From positions 992,001 to 1,056,000 of the forward strand of contig CP036279.1 of assembly GCA_007748055.1 (NCBI GenBank): a stretch of DNA of 64,000 nt, given 5' to 3'. The stretch's first letter is position 1. Every line of letters starts with the position of its first letter. The notes beneath the pieces are model-generated. The model worked only from the letters and a program-made list of their open reading frames with translations. It did no database searches and had not been told where the DNA came from. Both the position numbers and the translations under genes were made by a program. This DNA comes from Kolteria novifilia. GTDB lineage: Bacteria; Planctomycetota; Planctomycetia; Kolteriales; Kolteriaceae. Of this stretch, positions 8,043 to 16,427 are shown one piece after another.

Positions 8043-8277
8043 ATGCGACCAGGATTTGAACCGGGACAAGTCACCAGAACCTTCAAGAACCGACTCGACG
8101 AACTCCTCATCTTCATCAAGACGCCGATCACCAACGCAACCAGTGTGAGCCTCGCCGCCAAGATCCAATGGATCAAGCACTCCGCTCGTGGCTTTCGAAG
8201 TCGTGACGGATTCCGAAACGCCATCTACTTCCACTGCGGCGGACTCGACCTCTACCCACACAAAACCGGGTAGAGCC
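8043..8277 (+). pseudogene. ISL3-family transposase, C-terminal remnant and right end
   Basis: The frame reads FKNRLDELLIFIK, then ITNATSVSLAAKIQWIKH and SARGFRSRDGFRNAIYFHCGG, which is the characteristic end of ISL3-family transposases. The stop is followed by the element terminus (GGTAGAGCC on +, GGCTCTACC on -), similar to the terminus at 15063. The catalytic part is missing. The next base begins Rhs coding sequence, so the element truncates that gene. Confidence 0.75.
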
Positions 8278-8772
8278 CAAATTGTCGGTTTCGGTCAGCG
8301 TGTTGCCGACGGAATCATAGGTGAAGCTCGTCCGTTGGTCGAGGTGGTCGTCGATCCATTCCAACCGACCAAGGTCGTCGTACTCGAAGGTCGTGGTTCG
8401 ATTGATCTCATCGGTGACGGTCAATTGCTGTCCTTCGGCATCGTAGACGATGGTCTGGTCATCGCCGAGGGCGTTGGTGACTGTCTCCTGGCGGTGGAGC
8501 TTGTCATAGGTGTACGTGGTGACGTGGCCCCTCGGATCGGTTAGGGTAAGCAAATTGCTTGCCGCATCGTAGGAGAACTCGATCATGGGTGACGAGAGCG
8601 GACCGGTCTCGTCCGGGTCAGGGAGCGTCACTTTCGTCCGGCGGCCGAGATCGTCATAGTCGACGACAGTCGTTCGACCTCGCTCGTCCGATGTGGCGAT
8701 CACTTGTCCGGCATGGTCGCAGGCCGTTTCGACATTGTCGGCGAGGGCATTGGTGGTCCGCGTCGGCCCTGA
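8278..8772 (-). pseudogene. Rhs/YD-repeat protein fragment (orphan module)
   Basis: The minus-strand frame encodes about 165 residues of YD repeats: GRTTVVDYDDLGRRTKVT, FSYDAASNLLTLTDPRGHV, YDKLHRQETVTNALGD, FEYDDLGRLEWIDDHLDQR, FTYDSVGNTLTETDNLGS. Both ends are cut: downstream by the ISL3 terminus at 8277, upstream by the AT-rich small gene ending at 8775. It lies downstream of the Rhs core/C-terminus gene rather than upstream, so it is a displaced fragment and not the N-terminus of that gene. No start codon or core is present. Confidence 0.8.
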
Positions 8773-8774
8773 CG

Positions 8775-9065
8775 CTAGGGCATATTGAACAACCACACAC
8801 CCATGACTGCTTCAGCACAGAATAGGAGCAAGAACTGCTTGATGGATCGAATGACTCGTTTCCGATGATACATGCCATGGTCAGACAAATCCTCGGGGTG
8901 AGTGAAGGCAAGCACTGTGCAAAACCAATACCGACACCAAGGGACACCAGCCTTCACAGACACAATCATCGATATGTGGTGATAGCACAGTAATATAAAA
9001 AAATACATTAGCCCACAGAATCCGAGAGCAAGTGCAGTTGCCAGCATTATCTTGACGAACAACAT
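8775..9065 (-). CDS. Small two-helix membrane protein, candidate Rhs immunity protein
   Basis: A 96-residue protein starting ATG at 9065 (a TTG one codon earlier is possible). An N-terminal hydrophobic helix (about residues 5-30, LATALALGFCGLMYFFILLCY) and a C-terminal one (about 78-95, FLLLFCAEAVMGVWLF) flank a polar, basic middle. The coding region is clearly more AT-rich than its surroundings, as often seen for toxin-immunity cassettes. It lies 67 bases downstream of the Rhs C-terminal gene on the same strand and directly before an orphan YD-repeat fragment. That order (Rhs-CT, immunity, orphan Rhs) is typical of Rhs loci. No homologue is recognised, so immunity function is inferred from context. 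Confidence 0.5.
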   Translation of the reverse strand: MLFVKIMLATALALGFCGLMYFFILLCYHHISMIVSVKAGVPWCRYWFCTVLAFTHPEDLSDHGMYHRKRVIRSIKQFLLLFCAEAVMGVWLFNMP

Positions 9066-9132
9066 CAAGTGATTCCAGACTGGTTTGCCATATAAACAAC
9101 GTGATAGATGACGGCCTTCCGGGCAATTGCCA

Positions 9133-10533
9133 CTAGCGCCCTGGAGCTCTTCTACGAGGAAAGGGCTCGAATCGCGGCCACCCCGGCGGTATCAGTGAGT
9201 CCGGCCATCCCGTTGAGCCACACACGCCGATCAATGTGTTTGAGTCCCCACCATAAATCCCACCACCTAGGCCAGCATCGACCGTTACTTGAACTCCTTC
9301 CCATGCTGGCATTACGATTCCGTCATCAGAAATCACTCGATCTACAGACTGCTGATACTCGCAACCACCCGGTCCCGCGTCTATACCCACTGTGCAAGTG
9401 GTGCCGGTCGCCAAGTCTTCCACTCTTTGTGCGGTAGTGGCGGTGAGGTTCGCCTCAACGGCCCCGCCCAGACCAAGTGCCGGATTGACGGCATAGGATA
9501 CAATTATTCCTCCAGAGAGTCCGTGTTCCCACGAGAGCCCAAAATGGAAGTCCAAAGAAACATTGAAACGAAGTATTCCAGTATAAACCGTAGCAGAGGG
9601 ACCGATCCCAAGCGTCCAAAGACCGGAAGGATCGGACAGCATTGTCGGGCTATTCGTCGCATATCTCGTGAGGTTTGTGTCTCTACCTGCAAACCCTATT
9701 GGATCCTCACTGATGAACCCACCCTTTGTCGCATCGTAGTAGCGAGCCCGATAGTAGTAAAGTCCCGTTTCGTCATCGTATTCTCGGCCGGTGAACTTGT
9801 AGCGTACCTCGATGAGTGAGTTGGACTGATTGACAACGTTGCCAAATGAATCGTAAATCAAGTGGTTAACGACAGCGCCGCTGCTGTCGACAATGTCCTT
9901 CGTCGTTCCCAGGTGATCGTGGAGGAGCCACTCGACATTGACGCCATCATCCTGCGCAAGCACTTGATCGATCCCTGTGCCGTGAAGGTATCGATTGGAA
10001 AAGACTGGTCCCCCTGTTCCGCTTCCATCGGGGTCGACGAAGTCGAGCAGGACATCCTCACGATCTTGGATATAATGCTCCGAAACGTCAACGTTGCCAT
10101 CGCCATTGAAGTCGACAGACTTTGCAATGCGTCGATCGAAGACGTCATAGACGAAGTCAACACGATCGAGGTCGACGCCTCCCTGGTCGTTGTCGACCAG
10201 GGCCACGAGTCGATTGCGATGGTCGTAGTCGAACTCACGATAGCTGCCCGTCGCTATCTCCGTCTGGCGAACTCGATTTCCCTCGTCATCGTAGTCATAG
10301 TCGTAGATGCCATCGGAAAGAAGTCGATTGTTGAAACCGGTAACGTAACCAGTGGCGTGGAGGTGAGACGACTCTCGGTTACCATTAGCGTCGTAGGCGT
10401 AGGATTCATTACGGGAGGAATCGGAGTCGTGCGTCGCCGACGTGAGCTGGTACGTGTCGTCATAGTCGAAGGTCAGCGTGCCGTCGATATCCTCGACCGA
10501 AACAATGCGGCTCAAATCATCGGCTCTATTCAC
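9133..10533 (-). CDS. Rhs core with variable C-terminal (candidate toxin) domain, 5'-truncated
   Basis: A 466-residue frame. Residues 1-240 are YD repeats (FDYDDTYQLTSATHDSD, YAYDANGNRESS, DYDYDDEGNRVRQTE). The RHS-associated core follows at about 245-300 (GREYDDETGLYYYRARYYDATKG, then DPIGFAG and SDPSGLW). After the core comes a unique tail of about 160 residues, Gly-rich at first (LSGGIIVSYAVNPALGLGGAV), with four cysteines and a basic end. In Rhs proteins the part after the core is the exchangeable toxin. The N-terminal shell and any secretion domain are absent: the YD sequence begins abruptly near 10533 (GTG). This may be a silent cassette or a remnant. I do not recognise the tail as a known toxin family. 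Confidence 0.75.
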   Translation of the reverse strand: MNRADDLSRIVSVEDIDGTLTFDYDDTYQLTSATHDSDSSRNESYAYDANGNRESSHLHATGYVTGFNNRLLSDGIYDYDYDDEGNRVRQTEIATGSYREFDYDHRNRLVALVDNDQGGVDLDRVDFVYDVFDRRIAKSVDFNGDGNVDVSEHYIQDREDVLLDFVDPDGSGTGGPVFSNRYLHGTGIDQVLAQDDGVNVEWLLHDHLGTTKDIVDSSGAVVNHLIYDSFGNVVNQSNSLIEVRYKFTGREYDDETGLYYYRARYYDATKGGFISEDPIGFAGRDTNLTRYATNSPTMLSDPSGLWTLGIGPSATVYTGILRFNVSLDFHFGLSWEHGLSGGIIVSYAVNPALGLGGAVEANLTATTAQRVEDLATGTTCTVGIDAGPGGCEYQQSVDRVISDDGIVMPAWEGVQVTVDAGLGGGIYGGDSNTLIGVCGSTGWPDSLIPPGWPRFEPFPRRRAPGR

Positions 10534-10716
10534 GAATCTATGGGTCCCAATGGGGTGGATCGCTCCCTGGCCGGCCGGCTCGTCTGGGACCCGGACGCCA
10601 CCCTGGTGGGCTGACTTTGCAGGGACCCGGCGTCACCCAGCCGATCCGGCCTGGTTTTTCAGGCGATTCGGGCGTTGGCATTCCAGGACCAAGCCGATTT
10701 TCCGGCCAAACGGTGA

Positions 10717-10736
10717 GGTGACGAAATTTCGTCACC
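10717..10736. repeat. 20-bp perfect palindrome
   Basis: GGTGACGAAATTTCGTCACC lies in a stretch (10540-10859) that I otherwise read as non-coding. It could be an operator-like site or the centre of a dispersed repeat; nothing in the flanks decides. Confidence 0.55.
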
Positions 10737-10859
10737 ACTCAAGAGAAGGCTCGAACACGATTCACAATTTGCCGGTCGAATTGGCAGCTGGCCTCCGAAG
10801 TCAAAAACAGCGGTGTTTCCGGAAGAATTGGCCCCCCTAGACGTTAAAACAGCCAAGAG

Positions 10860-11154
10860 ATGACCCACAAATTCCGAGGAGGAGGCAGAGTATTTTCCAG
10901 CGTCGTGCGTATCTACACGGATCCTTTGCACGTTGAGTATTCGGATTGCACTGTGGTTAATCAGGGTCAAGGAACGGGGTCGCAGATCTTTAAGCTGCTC
11001 GCAGATACGGCAAAGCGACTCGGTTTCCCCCTCATCAATGCAGAGGGGCGAAAACACGTGAGTGCGCAAGATCCGCATACGAATTGCTTTGGCCACTACG
11101 TCTATGTGAAGCTTGGCTGTAACGCACCGATCCCCGGAAGTGCTCCGGCCAGAC
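10860..11154 (+). pseudogene. GNAT-like acetyltransferase fragment, cut by IS66
   Basis: The frame reads VNQGQGTGSQIFKLLADTAK RLGFPLINAEG and later HYVYVKLGCNAPIP. This resembles the acetyl-CoA-binding motif A (Q/R-x-x-G-x-G/A) and the following strand of GNAT folds, and the last part resembles the GYYxWxxLGF region. About 95 residues remain; the 3' part is lost exactly at the left end of IS66 (11155). The start near 10860 is arbitrary and the 5' part may also be missing. Confidence 0.5.
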
Positions 11155-11236
11155 CTGCGTGAGCGTAGCAACGGTGGCGTCTTGTCGGTTGCGGTAGGCT
11201 TGGGTTGGTTGGCCCTGGTTTGTCGCGAGGCGGAAG

Positions 11237-11590
11237 ATGCGAGATCGTTGTGCGGAGAAGGAAGCGTATTGGCGGGAGGTCGTTCGTCGGCAAGAGGAGA
11301 GCGGGCGGGGCGTTCGGAGGTTCTGCCGGGAAGAAGGGATTTCGGAGGCGTCGTTCTACGGCTGGCGGCGTGAGCTACAGCGACGCGATCGAAAAGAGAA
11401 ACGGTCGACTGCGGTCGATGGCGGTGGGGCGTGTCCGTCGCCGTTCGTCGCGTTGCGGGTGGTTCCCGAATCGACGAGCGTGATCGAGATCGTTCATCCC
11501 CGAGGCTACATCGTGCGGGCGCCGGCCCACGTCGACAGCGACGCGTTGCGCAAAGTGCTTGCCGCCCTCGATAGCGTGGAGGAGGGCTGA
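11237..11590 (+). CDS. tnpA: IS66 TnpA (Orf1)
   Basis: A 117-residue protein with a helix-turn-helix of the transposase_8 type (YWREVVRRQEESGRGVRRFC, then REEGISEASFYGWRREL), followed by a polar linker and a small C-terminal domain. In IS66 this accessory protein is needed for transposition together with TnpB and TnpC. The ATG at 11237 follows GCGAGGCGGAAG. The next gene starts two bases after its stop. Confidence 0.88.
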   Translation: MRDRCAEKEAYWREVVRRQEESGRGVRRFCREEGISEASFYGWRRELQRRDRKEKRSTAVDGGGACPSPFVALRVVPESTSVIEIVHPRGYIVRAPAHVDSDALRKVLAALDSVEEG

Positions 11591-11592
11591 GC

Positions 11593-11988
11593 ATGTGGTC
11601 GATCCCTCACCAGGTGCGGATCTTCCTGGCCCGGGAACCGGTCGATATGCGTAAGAGCTTTCACGGGCTCATCGCCTTGGCGGAATCGGTGCTCGAGCAA
11701 GATCCGCTTTCGGGCCATTTGTTCGTCTTCATCAATCGCCGCCGGGATCGCCTCAAGGTGCTCTATTGGGGCGGCGTCGGCTATTGCATTTGGTATCAGC
11801 AGCTGGAAGAAGGGAGCTATCAGCTTCCCGACGCCCAGGCGGCCGACGACGAGGCTGGCCTCGAGATCACTGCCGGACAATTGTCACTCATTCTCGAGGG
11901 CATCGACCTTTCCTCGGTCCGGCATCGCAAGCGCTTTCAAGTCTCCGATCGGCACCGTGACGCGACGTCATCGTCCCGTCGTTCGTGA
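11593..11988 (+). CDS. tnpB: IS66 TnpB (Orf2)
   Basis: A 131-residue protein with the family signature VRIFLAREPVDMRKSFHGLI, the following GHLFVFINRRRDRLKVLYW and the EGIDLSSVRHRKRF end. The ATG follows the GGAGGG that overlaps the end of tnpA, so the two are coupled. About 15 extra C-terminal residues after RHRKRF are Ser/Arg-rich and not typical of the family. Confidence 0.9.
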   Translation: MWSIPHQVRIFLAREPVDMRKSFHGLIALAESVLEQDPLSGHLFVFINRRRDRLKVLYWGGVGYCIWYQQLEEGSYQLPDAQAADDEAGLEITAGQLSLILEGIDLSSVRHRKRFQVSDRHRDATSSSRRS

Positions 11989-12346
11989 CTTCCCCTCGCT
12001 CTTTCCCGAATGATGCGTGCCGCTCCGCGGAGCCAGGACGCGCCGCTGCTCCTTCGAGACGCCAGTCCCCCGTCGCGGCGGCGAGAGCCTGGAAGCCATG
12101 GGACGGCACGCGACCAAAACCGAGTTTTGTCTTCGGTTGTCCTCGGACCCAGGGTTCTTCGCTTGCCAATCTCGTTGGACGATCGACCCTGGCGTTCTCT
12201 TCGCGAGCGACAACGATGTCATGGTGATGGCAGCGATGAGGCGGACTCGCAGGTTTTCTCGTCATTCCGACGAAAATGCTGAAACTGCTCTGGCGCCTTC
12301 GGCGTCGAGGTGCTAGGGTGTCCCCGCGACAACTGAGATCGGTTTG
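11989..12346. other. Unusual 358-bp spacer between tnpB and tnpC
   Basis: In most IS66 elements tnpB and tnpC are nearly adjacent. Here 358 bases separate them. Frames on both strands are short, mutually overlapping and lack ribosome binding sites. No inverted repeats bound the spacer that I can see. It may be a nested insertion or a family-specific leader. Confidence 0.5.
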
Positions 12347-14032
12347 ATGGACGCCTTCGACGTGAACCTCCCTCGCGACATCGACGCCTGCCACGAGTTG
12401 ATCCTCGAACTCGATCGGGAGCGCCGACGGCAAGCCGCCGTCATCGCCCAGCAGCAAGAGACCATCGCTCAGCAGCAGGAGACGATCGATCGCTTGCAGA
12501 GCGACGTCGACTTGCTCAAGCGGACCTTGTACGGCCGGCGGCGGGAACGCTTCGTCGACGATTCCCAGCAGGGGCTTTTGTTCGACTCGACAATCGTCGG
12601 GGCGGACGACGATTCAGGCTCCGGCGACGACGACGAGAGCGATGACGACGAACCGTCACCAGAACGCCGCTCGAGCAAGGGACGCGGCCGGCGTCTCTTC
12701 CCCGACCTGCTGCCGCGCAAGACGGTCCGTCACGAACTCGACGAGCAAGAGATTCCCGAGGAGCTGAGGAACGACCCGACCGCCCGGCGGTTCTTCAAGA
12801 AGACCAGCGAGCAACTGGAGTTCACGCCCGCTTCGATCCATGTGATCGAACATTACCAAGAGGTGATCGTTCGCGACGAAGCATCGGGCGAGACGACGAT
12901 CGCCACGGCGAAGAAACCGCCGCAGTTGATCGACGCTTACACCGGTCCCGGCTTCTGGGCTCATCTGACCGCCAGTCGCTTCGCCGACCATCTACCCTAC
13001 TACCGACAAGAGGACATCCTCGCTCGCCACGGCTGCCGCATCGGCCGCGGCACCCAACAGCGTTGGCTCTTCGCCCTGGCCTTGGCGGTCGCGCCGTTGG
13101 TCGAACTGATGCGTCGGCTGGCGTTGCAGTCCGAGGTGCTGGGCTGCGATGAAACGCCGGTCAAGATGTTGGCGGGCGAGCCGCCTGGCTGCACCAAGAC
13201 CTATCTCTGGAGCACCGTCGGCGACAATGCCCATCCCTACGACTGCTTCCACTTCACGCCCGACCGCAGCCGCGATGGTCCCGACGAGTTCCTCGCCGGT
13301 TTCCAGGGTTACTTGCAGTCGGACGCCTACACCTGCTACGAGCGAATCGCCGCGGCGGAGGACCGGATCGTCCCCGTCGGTTGCTGGGCTCATGCGCGCC
13401 GCAAGTTCGAGGAGATCCACTTCAGCGCGCCGAGCGTTCGGACGCACACCGCCCTCGGCTACTTCCAGCGGCTCTACGACATCGAAGATCGCGCCCGTGA
13501 CAGTAGTGTGTCACAACGCGGCGCCCTGCGGCAACGCGACGCCAAGCCGATCGTGACCGAGTTCCATCAGTGGCTGCTCGAGCAAAGCGAACGGGAACTT
13601 CCGAAATCGAAGCTGCGCGCCGCCATCGCTTACATGACCAACCGGTGGCAGTCCTTCGCGTGCTATCTCGACCATGGGGCGATTCCCATCGACAACAACC
13701 GCACCGAAGCGGCGCTGAAGTACGCCGTCCTCGGCCGCAAGGCGTGGCTCTTCTTCGGCAACAGCCAAGGAGGAGAGACCGCCGCCACCTTCTTCACCCT
13801 GACCAAGAGTTGCAACCGCCATCACGTCGATCCATTCGCCTACCTCCGCGATGTCTACACCCGCCTGCCGAACACTCCGGCTTCGGATCTCCCTCCGTTG
13901 CTACCCGACCGTTGGATCGACGAGCACCCCCAGCATCGTCTCCAAGAGCGCGCCGACGAAGCTCGCCAACGAGCCGACCGCAAACGCGCCCGCCGTGCCC
14001 AACGCCGCGCCCATGCAGCCACTCCTCGTTGA
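12347..14032 (+). CDS. tnpC: IS66 transposase TnpC (DDE)
   Basis: A 561-residue transposase. It starts with a helical coiled coil (AAVIAQQQETIAQQQETIDR), then an IS66 helix-turn-helix LYGRRRERF, an acidic linker (about 85-110), a zinc-finger-like segment without obvious cysteines, and the DDE core: D in GCDETPVKML, D in LQSDAYTCYE and E in DNNRTEAALKYAVLGRKAWL. The C-terminal tail is Arg-rich. No frameshift is visible, so the element may be active. The ATG at 12347 is preceded by an in-frame TTG. Confidence 0.93.
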   Translation: MDAFDVNLPRDIDACHELILELDRERRRQAAVIAQQQETIAQQQETIDRLQSDVDLLKRTLYGRRRERFVDDSQQGLLFDSTIVGADDDSGSGDDDESDDDEPSPERRSSKGRGRRLFPDLLPRKTVRHELDEQEIPEELRNDPTARRFFKKTSEQLEFTPASIHVIEHYQEVIVRDEASGETTIATAKKPPQLIDAYTGPGFWAHLTASRFADHLPYYRQEDILARHGCRIGRGTQQRWLFALALAVAPLVELMRRLALQSEVLGCDETPVKMLAGEPPGCTKTYLWSTVGDNAHPYDCFHFTPDRSRDGPDEFLAGFQGYLQSDAYTCYERIAAAEDRIVPVGCWAHARRKFEEIHFSAPSVRTHTALGYFQRLYDIEDRARDSSVSQRGALRQRDAKPIVTEFHQWLLEQSERELPKSKLRAAIAYMTNRWQSFACYLDHGAIPIDNNRTEAALKYAVLGRKAWLFFGNSQGGETAATFFTLTKSCNRHHVDPFAYLRDVYTRLPNTPASDLPPLLPDRWIDEHPQHRLQERADEARQRADRKRARRAQRRAHAATPR

Positions 14033-14102
14033 CCGGTGACCGGTCCCCCATCGTCATCGGCTCCTGCTTCCCCCACACGCCACCGTTGCAACGCTCACGC
14101 AG

Positions 14103-14740
14103 ATGTACTTCAGCCGCTCGGTTCGCCGCCTGCCGAAGAAACGAAAGAAACGACCGAGCGTCTCCTTGGTCCGGTCTTGCCCGACCCAAAGCAGACGACG
14201 CGATCCGCGGTCGATCTGATAGACCAGGGTGAAGTACTGATGCCCCTTGCGGTAGGCGACCTCGTCGATGCCGATCGCCTCGATCCCTTCCAGCTCGCGA
14301 TGGCGGATTCCCCAGCAAACCGCCATTTTCACCGCACGAAAGACGGTGTGCCAACTCGTGCCGAAAATCGCGGCGGTCTCACGCCAACTCAAGCGTTTGG
14401 CCCAACGGGACAGGAACCATTGGAAACTCGTGGTCGTTCGCTCCTTGCCCGAGGCCCAGGGAAGGCGTTCCACCTTCACCCCGCAAACAGGGCATGCGAC
14501 CCGCCGTGCCGCGTAGACGAACCAGACCGCCAGGCCCCACAGCGGCACATGCTGGAAACGGCGCTCCGGCAAGTGGTCGTACGTGCCGCCACGATTCCCG
14601 CAACCCGAACAGATCGGCCGGCTGCGACGCCGTGGGCGAACCCGAACCAGCAGTCCCTCTTTCGACGAATCGGCCCAAGCCGCCGATTCGTAGACGAAAC
14701 TCCCGTGACGCTCCAAGGCGTTGAGGATAACCTGAAGTCG
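14103..14740 (-). pseudogene. ISL3-family transposase, N-terminal half
   Basis: About 212 residues remain, starting MRLQVILNALERHGSFVYES. They include the zinc-finger pair (CSGCG, CPVCG), the helix-turn-helix, and the first catalytic Asp in IGIDEVAYRKGHQYFTLVYQ. The frame then reads DRTKETLGRFF and runs into the IS66 inverted repeat. The second Asp and the Glu are lost, so it is inactive. The complementary type of fragment (C-terminus) is at 8043-8277 on the opposite strand. Confidence 0.88.
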
Positions 14741-15063
14741 CATCCCGTCTCTCGCGGCTGGCGTTTGAAGAAGTCCTCGCAAACTCCATCATGCGCCACT
14801 CGAGAGCGGGATGCTCTTTTACTCCCTCCTGCCGACTTCTCTCCTTTCCGCTTGACCAGTGGAACATCCTCCCCGCCAACGGCCAAGGAGGAGTCTTTGC
14901 CGGGCGACCGAAGCCGAGCCACGATGGCGAGGATGCAGGGCGAGCGAAGCGAGAAGACAAGGCAAAGCAGCAGCCGGACGCGGCCCTTGGCATACGGCGG
15001 TAACCTCCACTACCAAGCGGAACGGAGAAGACACTCACCACCCACAGATTTGGCAATAGAGCC
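14103..15063 (-). mobile_element. ISL3-family element, 5' half, truncated by IS66
   Basis: The minus-strand start is the terminus GGCTCTATTGCCAAATCTGT at 15063 downward, similar to the ISL3 terminus at 8277. About 320 bases of untranslated leader precede the transposase start at 14740. The element stops at 14103, directly at the IS66 right end. The missing 3' half is not on the other side of IS66, so this is not a simple nested insertion. Confidence 0.7.
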
Positions 15064-15325
15064 ACAAATAGTTGTCGCTATACAGGTAAATGAGTAATCT
15101 GCCTCACTTTGGCTTAACAAAGCTGTAGTTTGGTGCCGATGAGTGGTACTGAAACGAATACACGGGTTACCTTGGTTGTATCACCTATCTCGGCAAGCAC
15201 CTCCCGACACAACTCGGCGCCAACCCATGCCACGGCAGGATGAAGGAACGCGCAATCATGCCGCGTTCCCTTTGGACTGAAACGACGACTCTAGGGCTCG
15301 ACCATAGCGCGGACAGGAGGTCTCG
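15064..15325. other. AT-richer intergenic region upstream of lipoprotein genes
   Basis: No coding frame is convincing. This is the only upstream region available for the 15326/16428 gene pair, so their promoter should lie here. No clear -35/-10 pair stands out. Confidence 0.4.
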
Positions 15326-16372
15326 ATGCGTTACGTGATACTCGCACTCGCGTGCATTCCAATCGGTTGTGCGGCCATCATCGCGAAGAAAGTCCCTCTT
15401 CAAGCAAGGCTTTGTGGACAAGACAAACACATCCATGGGTTTCGGTACTACACCGGCCGCCCCTATTTGGCAGTTCCGGAGAAGATCGTCTTGGACTCCG
15501 TTTCCCGAGTGGGAATACTGGGCTACAACAAGGTTAACGCTTCAAGCACGGCGGGCCACGGAGAAGAGTCCAATCAAACGATCGAAGTCTATCTCAAGAT
15601 CGTCGATCCCCACGATGGCACACCTTGCTACTATGACTCTCATGGCGTCAAAGTAGATCATGTCAACGAGGGCAATTTTGTCGCCTTCACTAGAGGAAAA
15701 TCGTTGAAGGATCAGATTGCGGCATTGGGCGACAAGGGACCAAGACTGGCCGGGATCTCTGCCAATGTCAGTGGCGAGGAGCAAGTGGACGGCGGTCAGC
15801 CACGGGCGGATGGCGATCAGTCGCAGGGTGAACCACACCGAAGGACCAGCAACGAAAAAGCCACGGAAGAAGATCCGCCTGAGCCAACTCTTCCCAAGAC
15901 ACCAGAGGATCCGATTGAGAAGATTCAGGTCGTGATTCTACCCGACTTCGAAGAACAGATCGCCATCAAGGATTGCAATTTCGCGGCGAAGTCGTCTTAT
16001 GGTCTCGAGTTCAAAGACGGATGGCAGTTGAAGAAAGTCAACGGTTCGTTCGACTCGACGGAGGTTCCCGTTGCCCTACTGGATACGATCAAGACGGCAC
16101 TCGGCGGATCATCATCCTCGGAGATGAAATCGTCCTCGACACCCACCAAGAGCGCAACGGGGACAACGAGCGGTGATTCCACCGCTGAAGAAGCGATGCT
16201 CGGCAGAACCGTTGCCGCCGTTCTCGTCGAGCGGACATACATTCCCCCTGGAGTCTATCGGCTCAACAAGCCAAGTGAAATGCAGACCGCCGTTCCCTGT
16301 GTGGGCCTGTTGACCGACATTGGCTTGACCGTCGAGCACGAATCATTTCTTCAAGTGATTTCGGGGCTATAG
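15326..16372 (+). CDS. Putative lipoprotein of unknown function (paralogue of next gene)
   Basis: A 348-residue protein. The N-terminus MRYVILALACIPIGC is a short lipoprotein signal with a likely lipidated Cys15. The ATG is preceded by GGAGG at five bases. Three parts are shared with the next gene: GFRYYTGRPYLAVPEK (about 38-53), a strand-rich segment IQVVILPDFEEQIAI followed by LEFKDGWQLKKVNGSFDSTE (about 205-255), and PPGVYRLNKPSEM (about 312-325). Between the first two lies a long insertion including a charged, low-complexity stretch (about 150-200, EQVDGGQPRADGDQ) that the paralogue lacks. The Cys-His/aromatic spacing does not match any family I know. Likely location is the inner face of the outer membrane or the periplasmic side of the cytoplasmic membrane. 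Confidence 0.75.
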   Translation: MRYVILALACIPIGCAAIIAKKVPLQARLCGQDKHIHGFRYYTGRPYLAVPEKIVLDSVSRVGILGYNKVNASSTAGHGEESNQTIEVYLKIVDPHDGTPCYYDSHGVKVDHVNEGNFVAFTRGKSLKDQIAALGDKGPRLAGISANVSGEEQVDGGQPRADGDQSQGEPHRRTSNEKATEEDPPEPTLPKTPEDPIEKIQVVILPDFEEQIAIKDCNFAAKSSYGLEFKDGWQLKKVNGSFDSTEVPVALLDTIKTALGGSSSSEMKSSSTPTKSATGTTSGDSTAEEAMLGRTVAAVLVERTYIPPGVYRLNKPSEMQTAVPCVGLLTDIGLTVEHESFLQVISGL

Positions 16373-16427
16373 GCGTGCCCCGCAATGTGAGATTCCGCAA
16401 TCATCCCAGGGATTGGAGACGAGGATC

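Larger units (their letters stand above)
11155..14102 (+). mobile_element. IS66-family insertion sequence (2948 bp)
   Basis: The ends are 25-bp inverted repeats (11155-11179 and 14078-14102) starting CTGCGTGAGCGT with one internal mismatch. They enclose tnpA, tnpB and tnpC. The flanking octamers GGCCAGAC and ATGTACTT differ, so there is no target duplication and at least one side has been rearranged. The left end truncates a GNAT-like gene and the right end truncates an ISL3 transposase. Confidence 0.93.

Noticed and set aside
8278-9133. Joining the YD fragment (8278-8772) and the Rhs core gene (9133-10533) into one frameshifted gene.
   Set aside because: On the minus strand the YD fragment comes after the core and C-terminus, the reverse of Rhs architecture, and a separate AT-rich gene lies between.
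10538-10738. A 66-codon minus-strand frame (MVTKFRHLTVWPENRLGPGM...).
   Set aside because: It starts in the GGTGACGAAATTTCGTCACC palindrome and is Pro/Gly/Arg-rich; it looks like translated repeat DNA.
10659-11594. A 311-codon minus-strand frame.
   Set aside because: Spans a GNAT-like fragment, the IS66 end and tnpA on the opposite strand; composition is Arg/Ser/Pro-rich shadow.
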